Below are positions 29,094 through 36,474 of a DNA stretch of 64,000 nt, piece after piece. Source of the stretch: Caballeronia sp. SEWSISQ10-4 2 (GTDB taxonomy: Bacteria > Pseudomonadota > Gammaproteobacteria > Burkholderiales > Burkholderiaceae); contig NZ_JALPRJ010000026.1 of the NCBI RefSeq assembly GCF_030464885.1, forward strand, positions 1 through 64,000. The letters are read 5' to 3'. Position 1 is the stretch's first letter, and the number at the start of each line of letters is the position of its first letter. Both the position numbers and the translations under genes were made by a program. The notes under the pieces were generated by a model, which was not told the origin of the DNA, searched no databases, and worked only from the letters and a program-made list of their open reading frames with translations.

Positions 29094-29693
29094 TTATCCG
29101 GCAAAGGACCGGTCATCGAGCAATACAAGCACGGGACGCAGGAGTCCCTCCAGCAACGCGGGTTCCGGCCGGGAGCGCGCCAGGACGCGAATACCAAGCA
29201 GGACCGCCAGCAGCAGCCGCGCGAAATCTTCAGCCGGCTGCACGGTCGAGATCTCGCCCGATTGCTGACCTGCCGCCACGCAGCGGCGAAAATAGGCTTC
29301 GAGCTTCACCAGCACATCCGCCACGACCTGCTGGAACTCGGGATCGTGAGGCGCCACTTCCATCGCCGAATTGACCAGCATGCAGCCCTTGCGATCCTCG
29401 TCGGTGAGCGACCGGTGCACGATCTCGTGGAAGAACGCCTTGATCGATTGAAGCGGTGAGAGCTCACCTTCGCAACGCCGGATACGATCGTCGACGCTAT
29501 GCGATACATAGTGAGCCAGCGCCTTTCCAAATAGCCCCCGCTTGTCGCCGAATGCGTTGTAGAGGCTCGCGCCCGTGATGCCCATGCTCTGCGCCAGTTC
29601 ACGAACCGATGTGGCTTCGTACCCGTGGTTCCAGAAACACAGGACCGCAGCGTCGAGCACTGCGGCTTCGTCGAACTCTCTTGGCCGTGGCAT
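29094..29693 (-). CDS. TetR family transcriptional regulator
   Basis: A 199-residue TetR-type repressor. The N-terminal helix-turn-helix spans about residues 10-55 (AVLDAAVLCFWNHGYEATSV, then GITGASLYNAFGDKRGLF), and the C-terminal part matches TetR_C proteins with KGCMLVNSAMEVAPHD. The ATG at 29693 follows GAAGGA at good spacing; a GTG four codons upstream lacks it. The gene is divergent from a glutathione S-transferase gene, and a near-perfect palindrome at 29749-29772 lies between them. It is therefore a likely local repressor of the GST gene and of itself. Confidence 0.92.
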   Translation of the reverse strand: MPRPREFDEAAVLDAAVLCFWNHGYEATSVRELAQSMGITGASLYNAFGDKRGLFGKALAHYVSHSVDDRIRRCEGELSPLQSIKAFFHEIVHRSLTDEDRKGCMLVNSAMEVAPHDPEFQQVVADVLVKLEAYFRRCVAAGQQSGEISTVQPAEDFARLLLAVLLGIRVLARSRPEPALLEGLLRPVLVLLDDRSFAG

Positions 29694-29748
29694 GCGATCC
29701 TTCACTCCCTTGACCGAGGCAATATTGCCATTCCGGTTTCGTTCGGAT

Positions 29749-29772
29749 ATTCTAAATCGATCGATCTAGAAT
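29749..29772. promoter_or_regulatory. TetR operator between tetR and GST genes
   Basis: A 24-bp palindrome: outer arms ATTCTA (29749-29754) and TAGAAT (29767-29772) flank ATCGATCGAT (29756-29765), with a single non-matching base pair (29755/29766). It lies 55 bases from the tetR start and about 130 from the GST start, as expected for a shared operator. Confidence 0.75.
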
Positions 29773-29900
29773 GCAAATAATCGAGGTCATCAGGCAATAA
29801 AGCCTCTGTCTTCGCGTGAACCTTACAAATTTATTGCGTGCCGGACTCGCCGATTGGCGGCGCCGAAAACGGTCTCATCGAACTCACACTCAAGGACGAC

Positions 29901-30605
29901 ATGATCCGTTTCTACTTTCATCCAACGCCGAATCCCGCCAAGGTCGCGCTCTTTCTCGAAGAGAGCGGACTGGAATACGAAGTGTGCCCCGTCGACACCA
30001 GCAAGGGCGAGCAGCATCTGCCGGCATTCAGGAGCATTAACCCGAACGGCAAGGTGCCTGCCATCGTCGATACCGACGGTCCCGGCGGATCCGAAGCACG
30101 GGTGTTCGACTCCAGCGCCATCCTGCTGTATCTCGCCGACAAAACGCAGCGCTTTGCCGGCACACCTGCGGACCGGCCCGAGTTGTTGTCGTGGCTGTTC
30201 TTCATCAGCTCGGGACTCGGCCCCTTTTCGGGCCAGGCGGTGCACTTTCAGCATGCCGCACCGGAAAAAATCCCTTACGCGATCAACCGATACCGGCGGG
30301 AAATCGAGCGGCACTATCGTGTGCTTGACGAGCACTTGTCCAAGCGCGAGTACATCGTCGGAGACAGTTATTCGATTGTCGATATGTCCGCCTGGGGATG
30401 GCTCGAACGCGCGCCGCGCGTATTGGCCAGCGAGGAGCCGCTTGCCGCATTGCCGAATCTGCGCCGTTTCTTCGATGCCATCAGTGCACGACCGGCGGTG
30501 GAACGGGCACGCGCGGTGGGACGCGACTTTACGTTCAAGCGAGAGATCGACGAAGCGGCACGGCGGGCACTGTTCCCATCGAACTATCCCGAGACCGCGC
30601 GTTAA
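29901..30605 (+). CDS. glutathione S-transferase
   Basis: A 234-residue cytoplasmic GST. The N-terminal thioredoxin-like domain (1-80) contains FHPTPNPAKVALFLEE and the cis-Pro glutathione site NPNGKVPAIVD followed by VFDSSAILLYLAD. The C-terminal helical domain (90-210) contains YIVGDSYSIVDMSAWGW, the usual N-capping region. It resembles YghU/Ure2-like GSTs. The ATG at 29901 follows AAGGA and gives the normal start; an in-frame ATG at 29838 lies next to no such site. It is divergent from a TetR gene with a shared palindromic operator, suggesting induction by an electrophile or xenobiotic. Confidence 0.92.
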   Translation: MIRFYFHPTPNPAKVALFLEESGLEYEVCPVDTSKGEQHLPAFRSINPNGKVPAIVDTDGPGGSEARVFDSSAILLYLADKTQRFAGTPADRPELLSWLFFISSGLGPFSGQAVHFQHAAPEKIPYAINRYRREIERHYRVLDEHLSKREYIVGDSYSIVDMSAWGWLERAPRVLASEEPLAALPNLRRFFDAISARPAVERARAVGRDFTFKREIDEAARRALFPSNYPETAR

Positions 30606-30951
30606 GCGCGCCAGGCGGCTATTTCGACCCAACGCGCAATCGACAGCAGCAAGCCGATCCGGCACAATCCGCGCACCTCGCCGTCGGCCGCCGATTCTGC
30701 GGCTTACGTTGCGCGGCTTTAGCTGCGCTAACGCGGTCGTCCGCACGGCAGCTAAAACCGATCCTGACATTAAAATCGCGGTAATCTCCGGCCCAGAATC
30801 TGGAGCGACGAGCCGCGCGCTGCATGATCCCGCGTTGCTCGGATCGTGAAATACCAGCAGTAGTATTGCCGCCACGAACCGTGTTCGTCCCCCGGCGCTG
30901 GGAACGTCGACATCCATCGACGCGCCCGTCGCAATTTATTTGAAGCGCGCT
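30606..30951. other. intergenic region between GST and sigma factor genes
   Basis: A spacer of about 346 bp with no supported coding sequence. Its right end adjoins the SigF-type promoter at 30952-30977. No terminator with a T run was recognised after the GST gene. Confidence 0.4.
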
Positions 30952-30977
30952 GTAACCCGATTCCGCGATGAAGCGAA
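30952..30977 (+). promoter_or_regulatory. SigF-type ECF promoter of the sigma factor gene (autoregulation)
   Basis: GTAACC (30952-30957), continuing CG, then 16 bases, then CGAA (30974-30977) followed by TAA. It matches the other three sites exactly in both boxes and in spacing. It overlaps an upstream ATG at 30968, which would therefore not be on the mRNA made from this promoter. Confidence 0.78.
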
Positions 30978-30994
30978 TAATACAAAGTGGTTCT

Positions 30995-31540
30995 GTGCCT
31001 GGCGTCGAAGAACGGCTGAGGGCGTTGTTCATACGCGGCCTGAATGGCGACGCCGTCGCCTATCGGGCGTTCCTCGACGACTTGACCGGACACCTGCGCG
31101 GTTTCCTGCGAAAGCGCATTTATTACCTGCAGGACGATATCGAAGATGTCGTGCAGGAAATCTTGCTGGCCGTGCATAACAGCCGCCACACCTATCGTCC
31201 GGACGAGCCGCTGACTGCCTGGGTACATGCAATCGCGCGATATAAACTGATGGATTTTTTCCGCGCGAGATCGCGGCGTGAAGCATTGAACGATCCGCTG
31301 GACGACACGCTCGAGATCTTCGCGACCTCGGATGAAGAACCCGCCGATGCAAAACGCGATGTCGGCAAGCTGCTCGAACAGTTGCCCGACCGCCACCGGT
31401 TGCCGATCCTTCACGTGAAGCTGCAAGGGCTCTCCGTGACCGAAACCGCGGCGCTGACGGGTATGTCGGAGTCGGCTGTTAAAGTGGGCATCCACCGTGG
31501 ATTGAAGGCGCTGGCAGCAAAGATTCGAGGCACCGCATGA
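30995..31540 (+). CDS. ECF RNA polymerase sigma factor (SigF/NrsF type)
   Basis: A 181-residue extracytoplasmic-function sigma factor. Region 2 (about 14-85) holds [20 protein letters not shown] and [20 protein letters not shown]; region 4 (about 120-175) holds [21 protein letters not shown] and the helix-turn-helix [20 protein letters not shown] place the start at GTG 30995, since the matching promoter at 30952-30977 overlaps the longer ATG start at 30968 and the shorter protein begins with the family-like [10 protein letters not shown]. It overlaps the NrsF-type anti-sigma gene by four bases. In Caulobacter this pair responds to chromate and cadmium stress; the signal here is unknown. Confidence 0.9.
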   Translation: MPGVEERLRALFIRGLNGDAVAYRAFLDDLTGHLRGFLRKRIYYLQDDIEDVVQEILLAVHNSRHTYRPDEPLTAWVHAIARYKLMDFFRARSRREALNDPLDDTLEIFATSDEEPADAKRDVGKLLEQLPDRHRLPILHVKLQGLSVTETAALTGMSESAVKVGIHRGLKALAAKIRGTA

Positions 31541-32178
31541 AAACCGAGGACCTGATTTCGCTTTTATCGACTGGCGTGGCGCCCGTCGACTCCCGCGCTC
31601 CCGCGCGCCGCTTCGCGCGTGCGATCGTACTGGGCGGGCTGGGCGCGCTTGTGCTGATGGCGGTGATTTTCGGCTTACGGCCGGACATCGCCGTGATGTC
31701 GCGCACGCCCATCTTCTGGGCCAAGTTCGCTTTCCCGACAACGCTCGCCGCGACCGCATTGTTCCTGGCGGCGAGGTTGTCGCGGCCTGGGACAACCATT
31801 GGCAAGTGCTGGGCAATGCCCGCGGTGCCCGTGCTCGTAGTGTGGAGCGCGGCGGTGGCCGTCTTGTGTCTCGCCTCCCCCGACGCCCGCATGCCGCTCG
31901 TCATGGGCTACACGTGGCGTACCTGTCCGTTCAATATCCTGTTGCTGTCTGTGCCCGCGTTTGTCGCCGTGTTCTGGGCAATCCGTGGACTCGCACCGAC
32001 CCGGCTACGGCTCGCCGGTGCAGCGGGCGGCATGCTTGCGGGGACCATCGCGACGATGGCCTATTGCTTCCATTGCCCGGAGATGAGCGTCGCGTTCTGG
32101 GCCGTCTGGTACATGCTCGGGATGACTCTTGCCACGCTGATTGGCGCGTTGCTCGGACCACGATTCCTGCGCTGGTAA
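31537..32178 (+). CDS. NrsF-like anti-sigma factor (DUF1109)
   Basis: A 213-residue inner-membrane protein of the DUF1109 family with six predicted helices and a short cytoplasmic N-terminus. It ends [11 protein letters not shown]. Cysteines occur in [14 protein letters not shown] and in [17 protein letters not shown]; conserved cysteines in NrsF are known to be needed for stress sensing. Its ATG overlaps the sigma gene by four bases (ATGA), so stoichiometric co-translation is expected. It should hold the sigma factor at the membrane until stress releases it. A second paralogue lies 139 bases downstream. Confidence 0.9.
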   Translation: MKTEDLISLLSTGVAPVDSRAPARRFARAIVLGGLGALVLMAVIFGLRPDIAVMSRTPIFWAKFAFPTTLAATALFLAARLSRPGTTIGKCWAMPAVPVLVVWSAAVAVLCLASPDARMPLVMGYTWRTCPFNILLLSVPAFVAVFWAIRGLAPTRLRLAGAAGGMLAGTIATMAYCFHCPEMSVAFWAVWYMLGMTLATLIGALLGPRFLRW

Positions 32179-32210
32179 GCGGAACAAATCATAAAAATTA
32201 TCACGCGGGC

Positions 32211-32236
32211 GTAACCCGGCCGCTGCCGGAAACGAA
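32211..32236 (+). promoter_or_regulatory. SigF-type ECF promoter of the second NrsF-like gene
   Basis: GTAACC (32211-32216), continuing CG, then 16 bases, then CGAA (32233-32236) followed by TAG. It lies about 80 bases before the ATG at 32317, giving the second DUF1109 gene its own sigma-dependent promoter. Confidence 0.78.
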
Positions 32237-32316
32237 TAGAAATCATGCGCTAGCGCATGACGCTGCTTGGCACGTAGGACGTAGGACGGGCAGCGCCGTC
32301 GTTTCCAATCAGCGGA

Positions 32317-32964
32317 GTGGTCATGAAAACCAGCGAGTTCGTTTCGATGCTTGCCACCGGCATCGTGCCGACCCATCCGCATGTCATCGCGCGACGCTTC
32401 GCAACAGCACTATTCTTCGGATTGACGGGCGCTACCTGCATGGTGGTCGCCATCTACGGCGTTCGCGGCGACATGCCGCAAATGCTGACAACCCCCCTCT
32501 TCTGGTTAAAGGTTGCGTTCCCGCTTGCTGTCGTAGGCGCGTCGCTTTTCATCGCGATGCGTCTTTCACGCCCCGGGGCCGACACAGCAATGGCCTGGGT
32601 AGCGCTCGCCATTCCGCTCGTGCTGATCTGGCTGACAGCCCTTGCTGTCATCGTCGCGGCTCCGCCGACGTTGCGGCTTCAGCTCGTGCTCGGTAAAACC
32701 TGGCAAGTCTGCACGATGAATATCGTGATTCTGTCGGCGCCTACGTTCATCGCCGTGTTCTGGGCCATGAAGGGGCTCGCGCCGACGCGGCCGGTCATTG
32801 CAGGCGCAGCGGCGGGCCTGTTGAGCGGCGCGCAAGCGGTACTGGTCTATACGCTCTACTGCGTAGAGATGACCGTGCCGTTCTGGGGCGTGTGGTACGT
32901 GCTAGGCATGTTGGTGCCTACGGTCCTCGGCGGTTTGCTCGGCCCCAGGGTGCTGCGGTGGTGA
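32317..32964 (+). CDS. second NrsF-like DUF1109 membrane protein
   Basis: A 215-residue paralogue of the gene at 31537-32178: both begin MKT-x-[DE]-[LF]-[IV]-S-[LM]-L-[SA]-T-G, share the TP[IL]FW motif near residue 60, and end with LLGPR[FV]LRW. It has six predicted helices. One cysteine is kept in KTWQVCTMNIVILS and one in YCVEMTVPFWGVWY, but the paired CFHC of the first copy is reduced to a single Cys. It has its own SigF-type promoter. It may be a second anti-sigma factor or a tuned sensor that gives negative feedback; that is inference. Confidence 0.87.
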   Translation: MVMKTSEFVSMLATGIVPTHPHVIARRFATALFFGLTGATCMVVAIYGVRGDMPQMLTTPLFWLKVAFPLAVVGASLFIAMRLSRPGADTAMAWVALAIPLVLIWLTALAVIVAAPPTLRLQLVLGKTWQVCTMNIVILSAPTFIAVFWAMKGLAPTRPVIAGAAAGLLSGAQAVLVYTLYCVEMTVPFWGVWYVLGMLVPTVLGGLLGPRVLRW

Positions 32965-32965
32965 T

Positions 32966-33004
32966 CGACTCGCGATGCCGACTCGTGACGCCGACTCGTA
33001 ATGC
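32966..33004. repeat. three imperfect 13-bp tandem units
   Basis: Three tandem copies of CGACTCG[CT][GA]A[TC]GC lie at 32966-32978, 32979-32991 and 32992-33004, just after the stop of the second DUF1109 gene. They differ at two or three positions and look like replication slippage products in a convergent gene gap. Confidence 0.7.
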
Positions 33005-33010
33005 CGATCA

Positions 33011-33040
33011 AGCTGACGCTTTAGCAGCTGACGCTTTAGC
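33011..33040. repeat. perfect 15-bp tandem duplication
   Basis: AGCTGACGCTTTAGC occurs twice without a gap (33011-33025 and 33026-33040). The second copy includes the stop codon of the exporter gene (TAA on the minus strand at 33036-33038), so duplication may have altered that gene's end. Confidence 0.8.
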
Positions 33041-34628
33041 GGCTCCGTGTCCCGGTATCCAGCCGGTCCACGCGCACCGGCGGCACGAACCACGCAAGGC
33101 AAAGCCCCACGATCGCCGCTGCGGCAGCAAGTCCGAGTCCCACATGAATCGATTCGATCAACGCACCGCGTGCAGACTGCATCATCGCGTCGCCGGCATG
33201 ACCCGCCATGATCAGACGGGCGATGAGCGCTGCCTGTTCCGCACGATCGATCAGCAATTCAGGGCTCGCGAATGACTTGAACCACTGCGTTGCCTGATAC
33301 GTATCCAGCGACCGGTGCACACCGCTCGTATAGAGGCGGCCGAGCAAGGCGCCGGTCATCGCCGTGCCGAGCATACCGCCGAACATGCGCAGAGATTGAA
33401 GCAAGGCCGTCGCCGCGCCGAGATGATCGCGGGCAACAAGCTGCTGCGAAAAGAGCGTGAGGTTCGACACCACCAGACCGAGCCCGACACCACTGAAGCC
33501 CATGCACGCCATCCACACAAGATGAGGCACGGTCCCCGTGATCGCGACGAGACAAAGCGCCGCGCACGCGAACAGCGCGAAGCCGATATACATCACCCCG
33601 TTCGCACGCCTGATGCGCGTGACGATCCGGTTATTCACGACGCTGCCCACGGTGGTGCCGAGCAGCAGCGGCGTAATCAGCATGCCCGAGTCATGCGGCG
33701 ACATCGCGAAGCCGCCTTGAAACAGCAAGGGCACATAGAAGACCAGCGAGAAGAGCGAGAAACCGCCGAGTACGGCCATCGCAAACAGGGCGATGAGCTT
33801 TCGATCCATCAGCATGTCGACGGGAACGATCGGGTAAGCCATGCGTTTTTCCCAGAACAACAGCACCGCAAAGCCGGCCACCGTAAGCGCGCCGAGCACA
33901 AGCGTGTTTCGCGTGATGCCATCGGCGGGAGCCGACTCGATGAATAGTTGCAGCACGCCGAATGTCGAAGCCAGCACGATCGCCCCGAGCCAGTCCAGTT
34001 TCACCGGGAGGGCCGAGCGCGGCCGTCGAAGGTGCGGCAGGAAAGCGCGCACGAACAGCAACGAGACGATGCCCACCGGTAGATTGACGAAAAACACCAG
34101 CCGCCAGCCGCCGTATTGGGTCAGCATGCCACCAAGCGTCGGGCCGACGATATTCGCCAACGCAAACGCCGAGCTGACGAAGACGAGCCAGCGCAGACGG
34201 AGCTTCGGGTCGGGGAAAAGATCAGCGACGGTGGCGAACATCGTGCCCACCAGGATGCCGCCGCCGATCCCCTGTAGGCCGCGCGCGATCACGAGGAACA
34301 ACATGTTGGAGGCCAAGCCGCACAGGACCGACGCGACCGTAAACAGCGCGATCGCGGCCATCAGAAACGGCTTGCGACCGAACAAATCGCCTAAGCGCCC
34401 GAAGATCGGAATCGTGATGACCGACGTGAGCATGTATGACGTGGCGACCCATGCGTAGAGATCGAATCCCTTGAGATCGGCGACGATCCGCGGTAACGCG
34501 GTCCCCACAATCGTCTGATCGAGAGCGACCAGCATCGCGACGAACGATACGCCAAGCATCGCCAGCACCGACTCGCGGAATGGCAGCAACTGCCCGGCTT
34601 CATTGGGTGCAGCGATATCCGGGGTCAT
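33036..34628 (-). CDS. DHA2-family MFS drug/H+ antiporter (EmrB/QacA type)
   Basis: A 530-residue inner-membrane exporter with 14 predicted helices. The DHA2 motifs are visible: LDQTIVGTALPRI in helix 1, GRLGDLFGRKPFL after helix 2, RGLQGIGGGIL in helix 4 and IVGPTLGG in helix 5. CAGGAG before the ATG at 34628 marks the start, so longer frames are rejected. It lacks an adjacent EmrA-type adaptor. It lies between the sigma/anti-sigma genes and the DUF1223 gene on the opposite strand, with no SigF-type site of its own, so shared control is not shown. Substrates are likely hydrophobic drugs or cations. Confidence 0.92.
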   Translation of the reverse strand: MTPDIAAPNEAGQLLPFRESVLAMLGVSFVAMLVALDQTIVGTALPRIVADLKGFDLYAWVATSYMLTSVITIPIFGRLGDLFGRKPFLMAAIALFTVASVLCGLASNMLFLVIARGLQGIGGGILVGTMFATVADLFPDPKLRLRWLVFVSSAFALANIVGPTLGGMLTQYGGWRLVFFVNLPVGIVSLLFVRAFLPHLRRPRSALPVKLDWLGAIVLASTFGVLQLFIESAPADGITRNTLVLGALTVAGFAVLLFWEKRMAYPIVPVDMLMDRKLIALFAMAVLGGFSLFSLVFYVPLLFQGGFAMSPHDSGMLITPLLLGTTVGSVVNNRIVTRIRRANGVMYIGFALFACAALCLVAITGTVPHLVWMACMGFSGVGLGLVVSNLTLFSQQLVARDHLGAATALLQSLRMFGGMLGTAMTGALLGRLYTSGVHRSLDTYQATQWFKSFASPELLIDRAEQAALIARLIMAGHAGDAMMQSARGALIESIHVGLGLAAAAAIVGLCLAWFVPPVRVDRLDTGTRSR

Positions 34629-35137
34629 GGCGTTCTCCTGATGCTGTCGGGAACTGCGGCGGTATGTACGGTGGTTCTGGCGGCTTAGGCAGTGCAGTTG
34701 TGCACGAGGCAAGTTCTGCCGCCTGGTCAAACTAATACGCGGCAGCACGAGCATTGGATGCTCGTCCCTCGAATGCGGTCACGATGATGTCGGTAGTTCG
34801 GTTCATCGCCCCGTGTGGTTACACGCGAGGCAATCATGAGTGCATTCTCCGCGCGCTTGCGCGGCGCGCATAGGGCTTGGGCTGCCCTCTCTTATTCAGA
34901 CAGGGTGATATGCGTTTTATGCGAGTGTTCCGTTCGGATCAGATCGTCTAGTCGAACCATCAGGAACACACGCAGGGAATTGCACGCTCGCTGTAACCCG
35001 TTCCTGCGGATCATCGAAATAACTTTCAGGTTAGGTGACTTCTTAATCGGGCATTCGCTGGCCTGATTCAAACCGCAGACGATAGCGAACAGGACCACGT
35101 TCGTACGGCGTCTTTCTTTTCACCTTCGGAGTCCGTT
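34629..35137. other. divergent intergenic region between exporter and DUF1223 genes
   Basis: A spacer of about 500 bp. It holds the exporter promoter region on the left and the SigF-type promoter at 34993-35018 on the right. Short open frames within it show no start signal or family likeness. Confidence 0.45.
34993..35018 (+). promoter_or_regulatory. SigF-type ECF promoter of the DUF1223 gene
   Basis: GTAACC (34993-34998), continuing CG, then 16 bases, then CGAA (35015-35018) followed by ATA. It lies about 120 bases upstream of the DUF1223 start codon and matches the three other sites in this window. Confidence 0.75.
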
Positions 35138-35929
35138 ATGCGAGCTTCATCGATTCTGTCTCTTGCTGCGATTCTTGCCGCGATTCTCGTCTCCTTTTCC
35201 GCCGCGACTGCCAGCGCCGCTTCCGCCAACGCATGCAGCGCGTCCAGCCCTGAGCATCGTGCCGCGCTCGTCGAACTCTATACAAGCGAGGGCTGCAACA
35301 GTTGCCCGCCTGCGGATAACTGGCTGAGCGAACTCGATCATGCACGCAAGACAAGCACCATCGTGCCACTGGCGCTGCATGTGGACTACTGGGATAGCTG
35401 GGCGTGGAAGGATCGCTTCGCGCAACCCGCATTCACCACGAGGCAGCAGCAACTGACCTTCACCGGTGGCGGGCACGTCGTCTACACGCCAGAAATATTC
35501 GTAGGCGGCCGCGAGTTGCGCAGCTGGTCAAATGGCGCGAGCTTCGAGTCGCGGATTCAGCAATTGAATAGCGAAGCACCGCTCGCCGATATCCGTATCG
35601 ATGGACATCCTTCCGCGCCCGGCCATGTCGCATTCAACGCTGCATTCGTGGCTCGCAAGGACCTTCCCGACGATGCGGTCGCATATGCCGCCGTGTATGA
35701 AAACCAGCTCGTCAGCGCGGTGAAAGGCGGAGAAAACAGCGGTGCGACGCTGCATCACGACCGCGTGGTGCGTCGCTGGATCGGACCCGTGCGGATTGTC
35801 GACGGGCGCGCGTTAATCTCCGGCGACTACGCGTCGGAGGATAAGCACGCCGGCGTGGTGGCGTTCGTCGAACGCGGAGCGACGGGCGAAGTGCTGCAAG
35901 TGGCGGAGCTGCCATCGTGCGGCAGTTGA
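35138..35929 (+). CDS. DUF1223 thioredoxin-like secreted protein
   Basis: A 263-residue periplasmic protein of the DUF1223 family, with a signal peptide (residues 1-29, ending ASAASA) and a thioredoxin-like fold. The redox-type motif is SEGCNSCPPAD (Cys 53 and Cys 56, a CxxC site), and HVDYWDSWAWKDRFA and YTPEIFVGG follow as family landmarks. GGAG precedes the ATG. A SigF-type promoter lies upstream, which places it in the same stress regulon as the molybdoenzyme operon and suggests a role in handling thiol or metal stress in the cell envelope. Biochemical function is not known. Confidence 0.88.
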   Translation: MRASSILSLAAILAAILVSFSAATASAASANACSASSPEHRAALVELYTSEGCNSCPPADNWLSELDHARKTSTIVPLALHVDYWDSWAWKDRFAQPAFTTRQQQLTFTGGGHVVYTPEIFVGGRELRSWSNGASFESRIQQLNSEAPLADIRIDGHPSAPGHVAFNAAFVARKDLPDDAVAYAAVYENQLVSAVKGGENSGATLHHDRVVRRWIGPVRIVDGRALISGDYASEDKHAGVVAFVERGATGEVLQVAELPSCGS

Positions 35930-35999
35930 AGCCCCTGGCTTAGCAACGCCAAAGCCTGTTCCGTGCCTTGATCATCGCTACCCCATGCGGGAAAACGGT

Positions 36000-36224
36000 C
36001 CGTGAATCGATGCGGCCGTTGCTCATCTCCACCATCTTTTCGTCCGTTCGCGCCAGCTATGCACCACCGCCGCGAACCAGCGCGGCGTCGATATTGACCT
36101 CGCCCATGTCATTGATGAACACCACGACGCGCCTGCCCTCCCGATTGTTCAGTATGTGATTGAGCAAGGTGGTTTTTCCTGCGCCTAAGAAGCCCGGTAA
36201 AACAGTCACCGACAGCTTGTTCAT
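36000..36224 (-). pseudogene. 5' remnant of a CobW/COG0523 GTPase (ZigA-type zinc chaperone) gene
   Basis: From the ATG at 36224 the minus strand reads [20 protein letters not shown], with the P-loop [15 protein letters not shown] of COG0523 metallochaperone GTPases, then [19 protein letters not shown]. An in-frame TAG (36059-36057) follows GGGA. The frame continues with LARTDEKMVEMSNG, as in the family, but the expected metal-binding CxCC after SNG is replaced by RIDSR and likeness stops near 36005. Only about 70 of some 400 codons remain. Family members are usually induced by zinc shortage under Zur, in keeping with the box 39 bases upstream. Confidence 0.85.
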
Positions 36225-36262
36225 CGTTGTCCGCCCAAAAAGTTCTCGCGCAGTTATCTAAG

Positions 36263-36276
36263 AATGTTATAACATT
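36263..36276. promoter_or_regulatory. Zur-box-like palindrome
   Basis: AATGTTATAACATT (36263-36276) is a perfect 14-bp palindrome in an AT-rich stretch and closely resembles the zinc-uptake regulator (Zur) sites of proteobacteria. It lies 39 bases upstream of the ZigA-type remnant and about 200 bases upstream of the TonB-dependent receptor, so it could control both directions. Confidence 0.65.
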
Positions 36277-36474
36277 GCATTCATAACTTGTAGAAATTCT
36301 TGTCCGATTGGCGTTCCGCGGCCCGACCTTGGCCGCGCGGCTTGTCGCGTCTGCCCGATGCGCCCGTTCAAATTACATTAGGACTACGTTCTTTCTGAAG
36401 GCAGATCGAGTTTCCGAAACCGCCAGACCCCGATGCAGCGCACATCCAACGCAATTCATTCAGAAAAATAATCG

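Larger units (their letters stand above)
35930..36474. other. region between DUF1223 and TonB-dependent receptor genes
   Basis: A 545-bp stretch without an intact gene. It holds a minus-strand remnant of a CobW/ZigA-type gene (36000-36224), a Zur-box-like palindrome (36263-36276) and an AT-rich leader before the receptor gene. Confidence 0.6.
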
